A stretch of 64,000 bases of DNA from Strigamia acuminata (lineage: Eukaryota > Arthropoda > Chilopoda > Geophilomorpha > Linotaeniidae). This document shows positions 48,591 to 61,143 of the stretch, one piece after another. The stretch's first letter is position 1; each line of letters opens with the position of its first letter. The notes beneath the pieces were generated by a model. It saw nothing but the letters and a program-made list of their open reading frames with translations. It had not been told where the DNA came from and made no database searches. Location of the stretch: positions 31,274,427 through 31,338,426 of the forward strand of contig OX442315.1 in assembly GCA_949358305.1 (NCBI GenBank), read 5' to 3'. The translations under genes and the position numbers were made by a program.

Positions 48591-49340
48591 CTAGGAAATG
48601 ATGGGTTGGAAGGTAAAAGAAAAGTTGAAATCTGCCTTTAGTTGAGAAGCCATGATCCATTTTACACATGTGAGAAGAGAGAAATGAATGAGGAGAGAGA
48701 GAGAAGCTTTCCAGCATACTTTGTGATGGTGATTCATACTGGGGTTTGTCCTTCTTAGTAATGTGGGCATCCCAGGTACAGAAAATCAAAGTTTTGTTCT
48801 AGGAATGTTTTCCATGTTTCTAGAACTGGGTCAAAGTGATGAGTAATAAAACTGACAATACGTAATTAGATAACTATCCGATTTGACCTACAATTTGCAA
48901 AAATATAAATAATAATAATATTGAGGGAATTGTGAGTCACAATTTGTGACTAATAAAAATGGACGGCAATCAAAATTTACATATAATTAATTAATATTTA
49001 TATTTTTAATTCAAATAATTTTTGTTTGATCGAATATTATTTTATTATTTTTGGTGTTTTTAAACAACATTTGAAATGAATTGGCAAATATACAAGCATA
49101 GTTTTTGTTTTATATGTGTAGGGAAGTGGCGCCATCTTTTATCTGTAGGAATAACTGTTGATTTTCAAACTTAAACCGGAAGTACAGATGGCGCCATTTT
49201 CGATGAATTGCAGACAGATGGTTTGTTCCACGTCAGTCTTAAAACGTTTCTATTCCTATTTGAAGAAAATCATCCTGAATGATATTACGTAGAACACGCG
49301 CTACTACTATGAAACCAAGCTGTCATCCTAAGCGTTGAAA
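48591..49340. other. intergenic region between the divergent MARCH and SUCO genes
   Basis: Should contain the first exon and promoter of MARCH (minus) and the promoter and 5' UTR of SUCO (plus). Two opposed AGATGGCGCC motifs sit 49 bp apart near its right end. No TATA box stands out. Confidence 0.5.
49128..49195. promoter_or_regulatory. pair of opposed AGATGGCGCC motifs upstream of SUCO
   Basis: GGCGCCATCT at 49128-49137 and AGATGGCGCC at 49186-49195 are perfect inverted copies about 150-210 bp before the SUCO start codon. The same ten bases recur at 58389-58398 in another divergent intergenic region. The core resembles ATGGC-containing sites of YY1-like or CTCF-like factors. That assignment is inference. 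Confidence 0.45.
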
Positions 49341-52300
49341 ATGATTGGAGTGGCCACCGTATGGCTGTTTTTATGGTAAGAAATTTGAAAAACGACGGTT
49401 TGAATTTTAATTCCCTCCTATAATATCAAAATAAACAACAAACGAGCACAAATCTACCAATCTCTCGCTAAATATGGATTTATTTTCGTCGCGTAACCGC
49501 AATGAACAGACTATAACAATGCTAGAAACAGAAATACAAAAACGATCAAGAAACTCAACATGTAGGCCAAGGACACGCTTGGCTGGGTATTTGATCGCGG
49601 AAGAAACACATATTTGAAGAAAAAAATAAAATAAATAAATACCATACTACGTAATTGTATAGATAAGATTGTTTTAAAAAAATATATTACTATAATTAGA
49701 TGGGTTTTGTTATTTTGGTTTAAAGTGCAATAATAATAAAAATGACATGGAAAAAAATCAAATTCATGACAAAGTGGCTTGTTTTTTATTTTTTTCGTTT
49801 CGATACTGTAAATATCTTATCGATTTTGTATCAAATGTGTTGAAATAGTGTGGGGAAATAAGTAATTTTGTAACAAAAACTTGTGACTCACAAATGTGCT
49901 TCTAGTGCCAAAATTGCATGGAAAAAAAAAAGGATTTTTCTAAACTTTAAAATGAATTTGAGTCATTATTATACGAAAAGTTTAGCTGTGCGTAAAGTTA
50001 GGAGCTGCGTAGGTTTTAAAATTAATTATAATAAGTTTATAGTTGCTCGTATTTTTGATTAACGATTAGCATGTGGTTTTGTTTGCAAAGTTAGTGGAAA
50101 ATGCGTGGCTTTTGCAGCTGCTGTTTGATGTCATGTGATTTAAATTAATTATTGGTCAAGTTTAAAGGAATGAATGTTATAAAAATAGCTATATTTTAAA
50201 TTATTTAGATGGAAATCGAAAGGTCTATCTCATGAAATCATCGATTTTATCTGTAGAAATTCAATATTATATTTTTATTTTTTAAACGGCGCCATATTGG
50301 CATTTTGGCTGCTGGAATGTTGAGAAATTCGCTAATTTTGTCACGTTTTGCATGTTATTATTCATGTTTTGTTTTTGGTTGTGTTTTTCAACTGTTTACC
50401 ATGCAGTAAGGAAAATTATTTAAATTTTAAAATAAAAATAAATTCGAGGTTAGTGAACTTATTTCGAGAGAAAAAATATTGTTTCAAAATTTGATTTGGA
50501 TCAGGGCCAGCAACCAAGTGCAAAATGCGGGATTGTATTAAACTTTTATGATTAAAATAGAAATAATTGAATTATTTTTTTTTTCTCTCTCTCTTTCTCA
50601 GTATTCCACAATGTTTGCCACAAAACAATACGACAGAAGCTACAACGGATGTGCACATGGAGTCGCTCAAATTAACTGAAAAAGAATCTCACGGCCAGTT
50701 AGAAAAAGAAACGGTAAGATATTTCTATTTAAAGTTAAAGTAGGGATGGTTTTTAAATTCATATTAAAATGCAAATGTAAAAAAAAAAATATAAAAATAG
50801 AGGTCGAAAAAAAGGGAATGTTTAAGATAAACGATTAATTGAATGTTCTAACTTTTTACATGTAAATTTTTTAATCACAGGGTTCGATCAATGGCAATTT
50901 AAAATCAGTTTTAAAGGAAGTTGCACCTGAGGCCAAGACACTATTACATTCATCTAACATGGTTAGTCGAAGGAAAATGACTCTTAATCTGTAATTATGC
51001 TAATTTTTATTCTTTTTATTTTTTTATTTTTCGGAAATATTGCTAGGAAGGACCTTCGTTAAGTGAAAATGAGTCTGATATTGTGGCGGGTAATTATCAT
51101 AATTCAGAATCCCAGGCGACAGAGTCCACGCGTACATTTGAGGAATCACCTGTCAGGTAAAATTAGTTGACATTTATGAATTATTTATTTTGAAAATCAA
51201 TAAACATTCAATCATGGCCATTATTTTGTATTAAAAATGGTTTGTTATGTTGAATTGATGGGTTTAAGAACGATATTTGCACATCGACAAAAAATTATTG
51301 CATTGGTTTTGTAATGATAGACACTAAATATTGTCTGAACCAATGCGAGAGACCTATTTTGTTGTAAGAATCGAAGCAATTGGAGTGTGGTAATACTATA
51401 ATTGCGCAAAAACGATAAGTAAAACTTTAAATTAAAAAAATATGTATATAAATTACAGTAACTGCGTGGAAAATACAAACATTGAGAGCATATTTTATCA
51501 TTTTGTGAAGGAAAACTAAAATTTCTTGTGAAAAATTAGAAAATAATTTTAATTATTTTGTATGTTGCTCGGGCATAAACAAATCGCATTTTGAGATATA
51601 ACAACTGGTAAACAGGAACAACTGGTGTATAAATGCAATAAAAATGTATTTCCTGTGGGATTGATTATTATTGAATTTTATCCAAATGATGCAATTTGGA
51701 CTCGATAACCCAGTTGCATCAGTCGCAACGTGTTTACTCGCTTCTCACCTTGAATTAGCAAATTGAACCTTGGGATGTTTTATTGATTGATGCCAAGTGA
51801 AAAATATGAAGAAAGAAAATGGGCCTTGTCTTACACCTGGCTATCGAGATTGTGGCCCCCAAAAAAATGAAATTAAAAATTTCACAAATTGAGATTCACT
51901 CCGGGTGGTGGTTTGAATTTCTCTCGACTTTATCTGCTACCTCCTTATCTGGCAGTTTAATGCAATACGTTTGTGCTGCTTTAAATATTTTTTTAATATC
52001 TGCTGGAAGAAGATTTAAAAAAAAAAATTAGAATTTTTTCTTTCTTTTTCTCGTTGAACCTTAAGCCTAATTCTAATTATAAACGAGGAGATTACAAACA
52101 AGTTTCTATTTTTTGATGTGTTTATTTGATTGACATTACGCAGGAGTGGAAAAAGCAGTTCATTTATATTCCAATCGAGTTGGGACCTTTTTTTACTTGA
52201 AATGTTTATGAAACAAATTTTTTTATTTTGACACTGTTGCAATTTTTAATTAGAATCACGAATTTGATTGACTAAATCCATCAAAATTGAAATGTATGGC

Positions 52301-55300
52301 TCCGAATGTGTTAGGTAAGGAGTTTGGTGTGGATTTTTATCGAGTTGCTCTAATTACCTCGAAATAACCCGGATAAAGGTGCAGATAAAAGTGTTTTCTA
52401 ACATTTTGTGCGCGAAAAGTTCACTGTTTATTCTAAATTTGTTTTATTAATGTGTAAACTTGTGTTTAATGCATACTTTTAGCAGATAAGTTTGGGCACG
52501 TTGCAGCGCGAGGTGGCTTAGGAGTTTTATCAGTTTGAGTGAGTAAAAAGAGGGAAACTGGTCCATTCTTTCCAGGGAATTGCGCCGCAGATAAGAAGAA
52601 TGAAGATGATGGTGATGAGAAGTTGGTTTAGACTTGAGATGCCAGATAGCTTTTTATTTGTGTACGGTTTGCACGATGCTCGTCGTGTTGTGGTGTTTTC
52701 TACTTAATTTGCAGCGAAGGTGATGGGGCAATTGACGAAACTTTGGATCAAAATTGGTCCAATTATGAATGAGGGCCAAGGAATGAAATGAAATAATATT
52801 TTATTATAATATCCTTTAGGGTAATTGTAATTTGGGTTGGGGTTGAAGAAATATTTGTCAACGTTTGAGCGATTTTTAAGTGGATGAAACGAGAGAAATT
52901 ACTCGCGATGCCGAATTAAAGTTGGAAGCTGCGTGGCTTAATCAGGTTAATTAAATGTGTGGGTGGTTGAATGAATGGAAAAGAAATAATATTTTTTTTT
53001 ATCTTTGTTGTGGTCTCATTTTCAGCGCTCGTAAATCATTAACGTTTCAATTTTTCCCAATTATCGCGAGTGTTAACAGAGCTGATTGACAGTTTGCACG
53101 CGACAAGGTTAGAATGACCCAGCTTTATAACGGTGGTCCTCATTGGTGCTGCGAAATTGACCCAGTACCTCGAAGGACAAGAGTCTTGAGGGTGTGATTA
53201 ACATCACCTCAACACTTGTTCATACGATACCACCTGATGTCTTGGTCCCAGGTGCACATATGGTCGGAACACATTTGGGGATCAAAGCCGACAAGTGTTC
53301 GGTGCCTAACTCCAGTAGTTTGTCTTAATGGAACATATTTTTCACATGGAACGAACGAAAATTTAATCGGTTTTTAATTATATTTTTTTCATTATTTAAT
53401 GGGCTGACAAGTGAGTTTGTTGAAATGGGAGTTATGTCGGGTGTGAGTCGAAGGGAGTTTGTTCTCAGTTTGATTTTGTTACTATACACGTGGCAGTGGA
53501 TGTTTGCGAACAGGTAAGATGAATTTTCGGAACGACCGTTAACAACTTAACATTGAATGAAAAAATGCATGAATTGGAGTGAAGTTTTTACCGTGGTTCA
53601 ACAACCTGAGTGTGAAAGTGAAAACCCGTTGTGAGTAAAATACTGGGTCAAGGGTTTCGACCAGACAGGTTTTTAATTGGTGTTTAGTCTGGGTTATGAT
53701 TAAACGTGATTCATGAAAATTTATACATTTTTTAATACATCTTTGAAATTTATTTTTATTTTTATCGTCTCATTTAGTGATTTGAAGATACCGGAGATAT
53801 TTGCGCCCATAAAGGAGAAACACAAAAGGCATGATGAAATTAATCCCATCCATAATCTGAAAAGTATAGAGTTAAATAAGCCTACTCGCGCAACGTTAAT
53901 TGAGCACACTTCCACCATTCACGTTCAAGAAGCTAAAGTTCAAGTCGGGTAAGTTGAAGTTTAATATCGCGCTATTAAAAACGATATTTAAATCGGGCGT
54001 ATTTTTATAGCATTCCAAAAGAAGTTTTAGACGATGTAATAAAAGCAGATAAAATCGACGAGACGATCGACGGTGACAATTTGCCAGATGCGCCCGAAGT
54101 CAATGTTCATGTTGAAAAACCACCGTCGGACGAGGAAATACAATTAGAAAAGGGTCCAGTACCTCCAGAAGGCACGACAGAAAAGCAAACTGTAGAAACG
54201 ACGCCGGAAAATGGCGACAACATGCCTTCGTTTAACGAGTGGACTCAAAAACGGTTGGCGGAGCAGGAGCAGAAGGAAAGTAACGTTCCGCAATCTGCTT
54301 CGTCGCAAGGGAAAACGACGCCGCCGAAAATGAGGCAAAAGAATTACGCATCTGCGGATTGTGGTGCGAAGATTTTGGGGTCGAATTCGGAAGCTCAGAG
54401 TGCGTATGCGGTGTTGAATGGCTACCACGATGAATATATGCTGAATCCGTGCACCGCGAAGATTTGGCTCGTAATCGAATTGTGCGAACCGATCCAAGTG
54501 AAGAAAATCGACGTTGCAAATTTTGAACTGTTTTCGTCGTCGCCGCGAGAGTTTACTGTCAGTTCCAGCGACAGGTTTCCAACGCGTGATTGGGCCGTGA
54601 TCGGCAACTTCGAAGCGAAGGAAGAAAAGACCATTCAAAGTTTTTCTTTGGAACAAAAAATGTTTCATAAATTTATCAAAGTAAAGTACTTGATTTCTTA
54701 GATTTCTTATTTTTTTTTTTTAAATTGTATTTGTTATTTTTATTTTTTAGATCGAATTGTTTAGTCATTATGGATCTGAGCATTACTGCCCGTTGAGTTT
54801 AGTTCGACTTTATGGAACCAGTGAATTGGAGGTTCTCGACAACGATGACGATCTCTCGCAGCAAGGATCACACGATCTAGACGGTGATGGTTTGCCAGGT
54901 AACGTGCCAATAACTAAATTTTATCGACTGTAATAATAAATTTGAGTTGTTGACAGATGATTATGAAACACCTGGAGAGTTGCAATCGCCTAATTTATTT
55001 GGTTCAGCCAAAGATGCTGTTATGAGCATAGTGAAAAAAGCTGCTGAAGCGCTGTCCAGAGATAAAAATGCCCAACAAGTGCCTCAAAATAACATAACCA
55101 ATGCAACCCAAATCGACTCCAATGTGTTTTTATCCGCTACTCCAAATATAACGGACCAATGTGTCACTGTAGTTCAAACGTGCGTTTATAATTTAGTTAA
55201 AAATATTTGAAAATATTTGATTGATTAATTAATTAGTTTTTTTTTTTTTTTAGTACTTTGGACACTCAACACGAATCGAACATGAGCGACGTGGAAAAAA

Positions 55301-57787
55301 TGTTGAGTTGCAGTTACCACTTCCTGACCAATTTGTTAACGCTCGAAGCTGTGAATCAAATTTTGAGTACGTGCTCGCTCTGCAACGGTTCGTCGGACCC
55401 CGAAAACTCGAACGTTTCCCACGTGCAACGCAAATGTATTTATTTACACGCTCTGATCGGACCCGTGCGTTTTTCAGCGCTTTGCAATCTATTCAGAATT
55501 AATCGCTCGTCGACGCCGACGATTTTGCAAACCGAACTTAAGCTGTATCCAAACGTAACGGAGATAACGCCCGGATTTGAGACACCGGGGATCGACGTTA
55601 CGATGTCGGCAACATCGATTTTTGAGCCTTTAGAAGAATCTACGTCCACTTTGCATTGCGAAAATGCAGAGTCTAGTATTCCATCACCGGAGGTTGCTTC
55701 TGAAACACCACCATTGCCCGAGTCCGGACAGGTAGTCTCGTCACCCGATTTACCGAATGGAATTGTCAATAGTAGTCAGTCATTGAAGGAATTGATTCAA
55801 CCCACTAAAACTTTAAAACCCGACGATGTTGGTGGTGACTTGGTCGGTGCCAGCGATGATATAGTCGAGTCGGGAAAGTCTTCGTCCATTTCTTCCCAGG
55901 AAGTGCAAGATTCGGTCGAAGCGAGCGAGAAGGAACAGGAAGATAAAGTCACCACTGAAGACAGCTCTTCCAGCAGTCAGGGCGTCGACGGCGACGCAAC
56001 TGCGGTCACTGGGAGCGACAGTTTGCCAGATTTAGTGGCTGATAAAACACTGACTGCGTCGCAGAGTGAAAGCTCGATACTTGATTTAACTTCTTCGGAT
56101 TTAACGAATTTGGAGTTTGTATCGACGTTCGAAGGAATTGAACCTTCTGTTCCATCTGGAGCTCAAATGACGTCGTTGCCGCCCGGTTCTAAGAAGGATG
56201 TTCCTTTGGCGAGCGGCGCTGCGAGCGGCGTCAATAAAACGAGCACGACTAATGCGGTTGCGAGTAACACGCAAAAGGAGTCGGTTTTTGTGCGATTGAG
56301 TAATAGAATTAAGGCGCTCGAGTTGAATATGTCTTTCAGTACTCAGTATTTGGAAGAATTGAGTCAGCGGTATCGCAAACAGATGGAAGAAATGCAAAAA
56401 GCGTTTAATAAAACAATAAGTGCTTTGAATGAGACGGCTAAAAAGGCTCAGGAACAGGACGTGAAGCAGCAAGAAATTATCAACATGTTGCAAAGTCAAA
56501 TCGACAATTTGAGCGCTACTGTCGACATTTTGTTAGCGGATAGAGAAAGTTTAGGTGCTAAAGTAAGTAATTTAATTTTAAATTTAATTTTAATTATCAT
56601 TTTTGATTTGTTTTTGTTTTTGCAGATATTAGAGCCACACGTATTTATTATATTCGTTGAGTTGATGCTGGCTGCATTTATGTATGCTCTACTTAGGAGA
56701 CATTCGGTCCGGTACTTGAGGTCGCTGAATATCTCGGGGGACGAGGCGTTGTCGGATATGCCCATGAACAATTTAGTCAAAGTGCCTCGTTCGAACGGAA
56801 GTGAGGAATCGTTGGTCAAGCGGAGGAATTCGTTCTCAGGTTGCTCGAGTTCGTACAACAGACCTCAACGAAGACCTAGTGAGGAAGCTTTAAATATCTC
56901 AGGTGAAATGGGGGTTTTAAATTGGCATTTGGTGTCGTTTGGACGGTCTCATTTTCTTTATACGGATGTTTAAAGTGAGTTTTTCTTTTTCATTCAGTTT
57001 ACTCTTGGAAAAATTAGAGTTTTAGTGCAGGGTAAGGGAATAATGTTTGATTAACGAATGGCACTTTTAATTGTAAAGGATGCACATTGCTTTTTAACGG
57101 GGCAGAATTATTCCAAGGGTTTAGATTGATTTATTAAAGTGTTTTTGGATTTGTTGCAGGCACGTATGCTGATTTGATGATAGTGGAGCCGGTCATTCCA
57201 ATAATGGTGGATCAGCTAAAGGTTAATTATCAAGATTGAATTTAATTTTGTGGATAATTTTTTTGAATAAAATTTAATTTTAGGTCGGAGAAGGCGGTAA
57301 ACGAAAAAAACAACGGCATAAAAAGAATTCGCGTGACAATATAGACGGCGCTATGGACGAGAATTCCTTACGCTTTTCAACGAATTTAAATCGAAAACAG
57401 AGTGTGGGCAAGTTGGCTAAAACTGCGGGTTCGTTGCTTAGTGAGAATAGAAATATAAAGTGTGATCGAACAAATAGTTTACCGCTCGCACATAATAATT
57501 TGAAAACAACATCTTGTCAGGAAACTGATGCGCGGTGGAATTGTGCCAAAAAGAGGACGGTGGTGGCAACGGCCGGGGCTAACAAAAAATGCTGTTGCCC
57601 GTTTAACTCGTCCGATTTTGTTCGCAAGATACCGAACGAGTTACTGTGTAATGGAATCGAAACTAGATCTAAGAACGATAGGGTTGCGAACGGTAATTGC
57701 GTTCGCGGGATTGGGTTTGAGGACAAGAGCGACGACTTCGTGTTGAAGAAGATTTTAGAAAAATGGTTTTGGTGGTTGCGAAGATAA
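49341..57787 (+). CDS. SUCO: SUN-domain ER protein SUCO/SLP1 (osteopotentia family), complete
   Basis: An ER/nuclear-envelope membrane glycoprotein; yeast SLP1 works with EMP65 to protect folding proteins, and vertebrate SUCO supports collagen secretion. Twelve exons join without a phase conflict: 49341-49375, 50602-50713, 50881-50961, 51047-51156, 53778-53948, 54011-54680, 54751-54898, 54957-55179, 55254-56562, 56626-56902, 57160-57221 and 57284-57787. The sum is 3702 nt, 1233 residues, close to human SUCO (about 1250). It has a signal peptide ([13 protein letters not shown]), an acidic linker, the SUN domain at about 278-417 ([12 protein letters not shown], then [20 protein letters not shown]), a Ser/Thr-rich region, a coiled coil (about 862-953), one membrane segment ([17 protein letters not shown], about 956-976) and a basic tail. 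Membrane segment after the coiled coil is the family layout. Reading past the donor at 56903 would give a short alternative tail ending at 56973. Confidence 0.96.
51157..53777. other. SUCO intron 4, 2.6 kb
   Basis: GTAAAA donor and CTCATTTAG acceptor, phase 2. This is by far the longest intron of SUCO apart from intron 1 (1.2 kb); the rest are mostly under 130 bp. No internal gene or recognisable repeat was found. It may hold regulatory sequence. Confidence 0.7.
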
Positions 57788-58146
57788 ACGAATCGAATTC
57801 CAAATCATTTTGTTGTTTCAACGAAAAATTAACTGTGATAACATTGAAATGTATTTTGTTCTTATTTATAGGATTTGTCTTGTGTGAATGTATTTATTGT
57901 ACCGTCTAGTCGGGCGCAGATTTAATGATGAGTAAAAAATAATTGCATTTTAGTGTTACCGTGTTGGCTATTTGTTGGTTTATTACTTTAACGCAACAAC
58001 AAATGTTATTTATACAATTTCTATCAAGTTGTGAGGTGCCGTTTGAGTTCGGGCGAGTTTATCTATAAAAAATAAAAAATGAAAATTTATTTTTAAAGTG
58101 TTAATCTCGATTTTTCAAGTACCGTATTACCAATCTTTAACTCGGT
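57788..58146. other. convergent intergenic region between SUCO and CDC26 copy 1
   Basis: About 360 bp in which the 3' UTRs of SUCO (+) and CDC26 (-) must lie. An AATAAA-containing A-rich stretch for SUCO is near 58062-58080. No further gene is seen. Confidence 0.5.
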
Positions 58147-58344
58147 TTACATTGGAATTCGAGGCTGTGGGTTATAACCGATAAATTCATTTATATCTCT
58201 TCGTTTTAATTGTGTCGACACTTTTTCCCTGTCTCCAGTCATGTTCACTCCTTGGGGAGAATTGTTTTTCTGCTTTTTCATCGCTTCGTACTCTCTGAAA
58301 TCGTCCAACTTCAATTCAATTCTCGTCGGATTTCGTCTAATCAT
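58147..58344 (-). CDS. CDC26: CDC26 (APC12), anaphase-promoting complex subunit, copy 1
   Basis: A small subunit of the anaphase-promoting complex/cyclosome that stabilises the TPR subunit CDC16 (APC6) through its N-terminus. An intronless 65-residue frame starts MIRRNPTRIELKLDDFREYE, closely matching the family signature (animal CDC26 begins M-x-R-R-x-P-T-R-x-E-L-K-x-D-D). It ends IGYNPQPRIPM, matching the conserved IGYxPQP. The middle is variable and polar, as usual. It is a little shorter than human CDC26 (85 residues). The start codon is 164 bp from that of INPP5E on the other strand. A paralogue lies at 61144-61356. Confidence 0.92.
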   Translation of the reverse strand: MIRRNPTRIELKLDDFREYEAMKKQKNNSPQGVNMTGDREKVSTQLKRRDINEFIGYNPQPRIPM

Positions 58345-58508
58345 GATGAAAAACGAACGGCATTGATATGTTTAGCTTTTCAATTGATAGATGGCGCCAA
58401 TGGCTGCCGTGTCATATGTTTTGATTTGGTTGTCATAGCGACTTAAATGTTGCGTGGTGTTATGAAGTTGACGCGAAGTAAATAGTTGAGTATTCGTTAT
58501 ATCTTTCA
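58345..58508. promoter_or_regulatory. shared divergent promoter region, CDC26 copy 1 and INPP5E
   Basis: Only 164 bp separate the two start codons, so both 5' UTRs and promoters must fit here or overlap. It contains AGATGGCGCC at 58389-58398, the same motif found twice upstream of SUCO. No TATA box is obvious. Confidence 0.6.
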
Positions 58509-60914
58509 ATGATTTCCCCAGAGGTGTTGGAATATAAAAATGAATCCTCCGTCGGCAAACAAAAACCAGAGCTGGACACTGCGGAAAGCGAAGCCGAAGA
58601 CAGCGGCTTCAACGGATCGACTTCGGCTTCGACGGACTCGTCATCGGCCAAGATTAGCGAATCACTTCAATTCACAGCTTCGACATCCTCCGATATAATT
58701 GAACCGAAAGAAGACAAAACTATTGACGGAAATGACAGTCCGAATTTTCCACAAATAACGAGTGCCTCCTCCAGTTCATCGCTTTCTTTTTCACATCAGA
58801 AGAAACTCTTAACTTTTCGTCGGACTTTATCGCAGCCCATACTTCGTGTTAAGTGCAACAGAGAGTTCAGCGAATTATCAAGTGAAAAAAATAATGCCCA
58901 AAGACGTACGAAGAGGAGTCAATCGGCGAAAATGTGCAGATCAAAAACCACAGATGGAGATCTAATTTATTCAAATTGTTTACCCGCTTTGATCGAGGAC
59001 AAGAAAATTGTCAATAAAGATTCTATTTTAACTGAATTTGGTGAACCTTCGACGAATTCCAATGTGTTGTCATCTGAATTGTCTTCCAAATCTTTAATTT
59101 TACCACCTCTAAGATTCCCGAGTGCAGTGCCATTGCGCCAATCTAGCAGTCTGCCATGTCTTAGAATTGACGATGCTAGAAAAAGGTGGATGAATATTCA
59201 GTCATTAGTGTGTTTTTCTGTTGTTTTTTTTTAAATTTAATTATTATTATTTCTGTTACATAGAAATTATCTAATTGGAAGTTTGGAAAGCAAAGGCGCT
59301 TTGCTCGGAGCTGTGGAATTAGCGAGGCATTTCCCAAGCGGAAAATTGAATTTGTTTGTGGCGACGTGGAATGTTCACAGAAAATGTATATCGGAATCCC
59401 TCGACGACCTTTTGCTGCCTCATGAACTTGAACACGTTCCCGACATGTATGTTATTGGGATCGAGGAAGCGGCTTTTCCAAATAAGTAAATTTTAATATA
59501 AAATTTAATTTTTGGAAAATTTAATACCGAAATTACTTTCACAGACAAGAATGGGAATTGAAACTACAGGAAACTATCGGACTGTCTCACGTTTTATTTC
59601 ATTCTGCTTCACTCGGTGCGATACATTTGTCGGTTTTTTTGAGGCGGGAATTAATTTGGTTTTGTTCTGGTAATGTTTACATTTTAAAATACTTTTTGTG
59701 AGTTACTGGAGTAAAATTTCTATTGGTTTTCAGTCGCTGAGGACTCGAGTTTCAAATTGAATGCGTCAGTTAATACAAAGGGAGCAGTTGCGATACAATT
59801 TATATTATTTGGTACTTCGTTTTTATTTTTATGTTCCCATTTAACAGGTATTTATTATTTATTATTTATTATATTTTTCTTTCTAAATTCCTTTTAAAAA
59901 AATTGGAATTTCATTTGTCTTTTGACAGCTCACGTTGAGAAATTAAATGACCGAATACAAGACTACAAAAAAATCGTCACTAATATTAATTTACCCCGAG
60001 ACAACTTATTGAGATCTCGTAAACACAAAAAAGGTTAGTCAAGTTTCATCAGCCAAAATAAAGCTACATATCGAGATAATTTAATATTTTTATACTTACA
60101 GAATTATTTGATAAATACGATTGTGTATTTTGGATGGGAGATTTGAATTTTCGATTAAATCAAAAACGAGAGATTGTGCTGTCACAAATTCATTCAATTC
60201 AAGACCAGTTAGACCCAAATTTCGACGATATTTTATGGAATGATCAACTGAAACAAAGCATGAGTGCAGGTAATTAATTTATCACGAAAAGAAAAATTAT
60301 CAGTAAACAAATGTATTAAAAAATTGCTAGGTGAGATATTCAAGGGTTTCAACGAAGGACGGATTAGTTTTCTGCCAACCTACAAATACGATGCTGGAAC
60401 TGATGAATTTGACACGTCGGAAAAGCTGAGAACACCGTCTTATACCGTAAGAATCCATTTTTCTCTTGTGCAGGTGGCACATTTGATTCGTATCACTTTA
60501 CTTCAGGATCGCATCTTGTACAGGAACTGGAAAAAGAACACAGTTTCGTGTTTGTATTACAATTCAGTTCAAAATATCTGCGCTTCTGATCACAAACCAG
60601 TTTATGCTGTGTTCGAAGTCACTCTTCGACCTGGACGAGACAAGTCAGTTATCCATTTTTACTTATTTTGGGAATAAATTTGAGTAATGTCAAGTGTTTA
60701 TACTGCAGTGTGCCATTAGCGGCGGCGTTTTTCAAGCGAGATATATTTTTAAATGGTACCGTATGTCTGTACATGGTAATTTCGTTTTATAAAATATTTC
60801 TTTTTCTTTTGTTTTTTAAATTACGTAGCAATCAGCAGGCGGACAGACAGTTTTCCCGATTCGACATCGAAAACACGTTCGTTTTCAAACAGTACAATAT
60901 GTTCAGTTATGTGA
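58509..60914 (+). CDS. INPP5E: INPP5E-type inositol polyphosphate 5-phosphatase, complete
   Basis: Removes the 5-phosphate from PI(4,5)P2 and PI(3,4,5)P3; in animals it acts at the ciliary membrane, anchored by farnesylation. Ten exons join in phase: 58509-59185, 59264-59485, 59545-59669, 59734-59847, 59929-60033, 60102-60269, 60331-60446, 60507-60643, 60709-60755 and 60829-60914. The sum is 1797 nt, 598 residues (human 644). A Ser-rich disordered N-terminus of about 225 residues precedes the catalytic domain. Motifs: [30 protein letters not shown], the signature [37 protein letters not shown] and [12 protein letters not shown]. All catalytic residues I know appear intact. It ends NSTICSVM, a CaaX box (human ends CSVS); this tail appears only if the donor at 60756 (GTACCG) is used. 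The 60-nt intron at 60447-60506 is stop-free. Confidence 0.96.
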
Positions 60915-60969
60915 TTAGTTCATTTTAATAATTTTTATATTGACAATTTTTCTTGAAATCGATTGAAAA

Positions 60970-60975
60970 AATAAA
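60970..60975 (+). terminator. likely poly(A) signal of INPP5E
   Basis: AATAAA 56 bases after the stop codon. A TTTATTTATT stretch just right of it (about 61013-61022) gives AATAAA on the minus strand and probably ends the CDC26 copy 2 transcript. The two genes therefore converge with almost no spacer. Confidence 0.5.
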
Positions 60976-61143
60976 CAAAAAGTGTTTCTTAATTATTTAA
61001 CAATTGCAACTTTTATTTATTATTTCGTCTTTGGCCATGTGCTCGGAAAGGTTAACTGTTTAAGAGAATAATAATTAATAACTTGATAACTAATAAATCA
61101 CTATGGTTGGCTCACTCATGTCTATAACTGCTAAGATCCAATT

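Noticed and set aside
54144-54668. 174-codon minus-strand frame inside SUCO exon 6
   Set aside because: Antisense shadow of the SUN-domain coding exon.
60668-60928. Continuous frame ending the INPP5E gene without the last intron
   Set aside because: It gives a T-rich hydrophobic tail; splicing 60755 to 60829 restores the conserved NSTIC-type CaaX end, so the spliced model is preferred.
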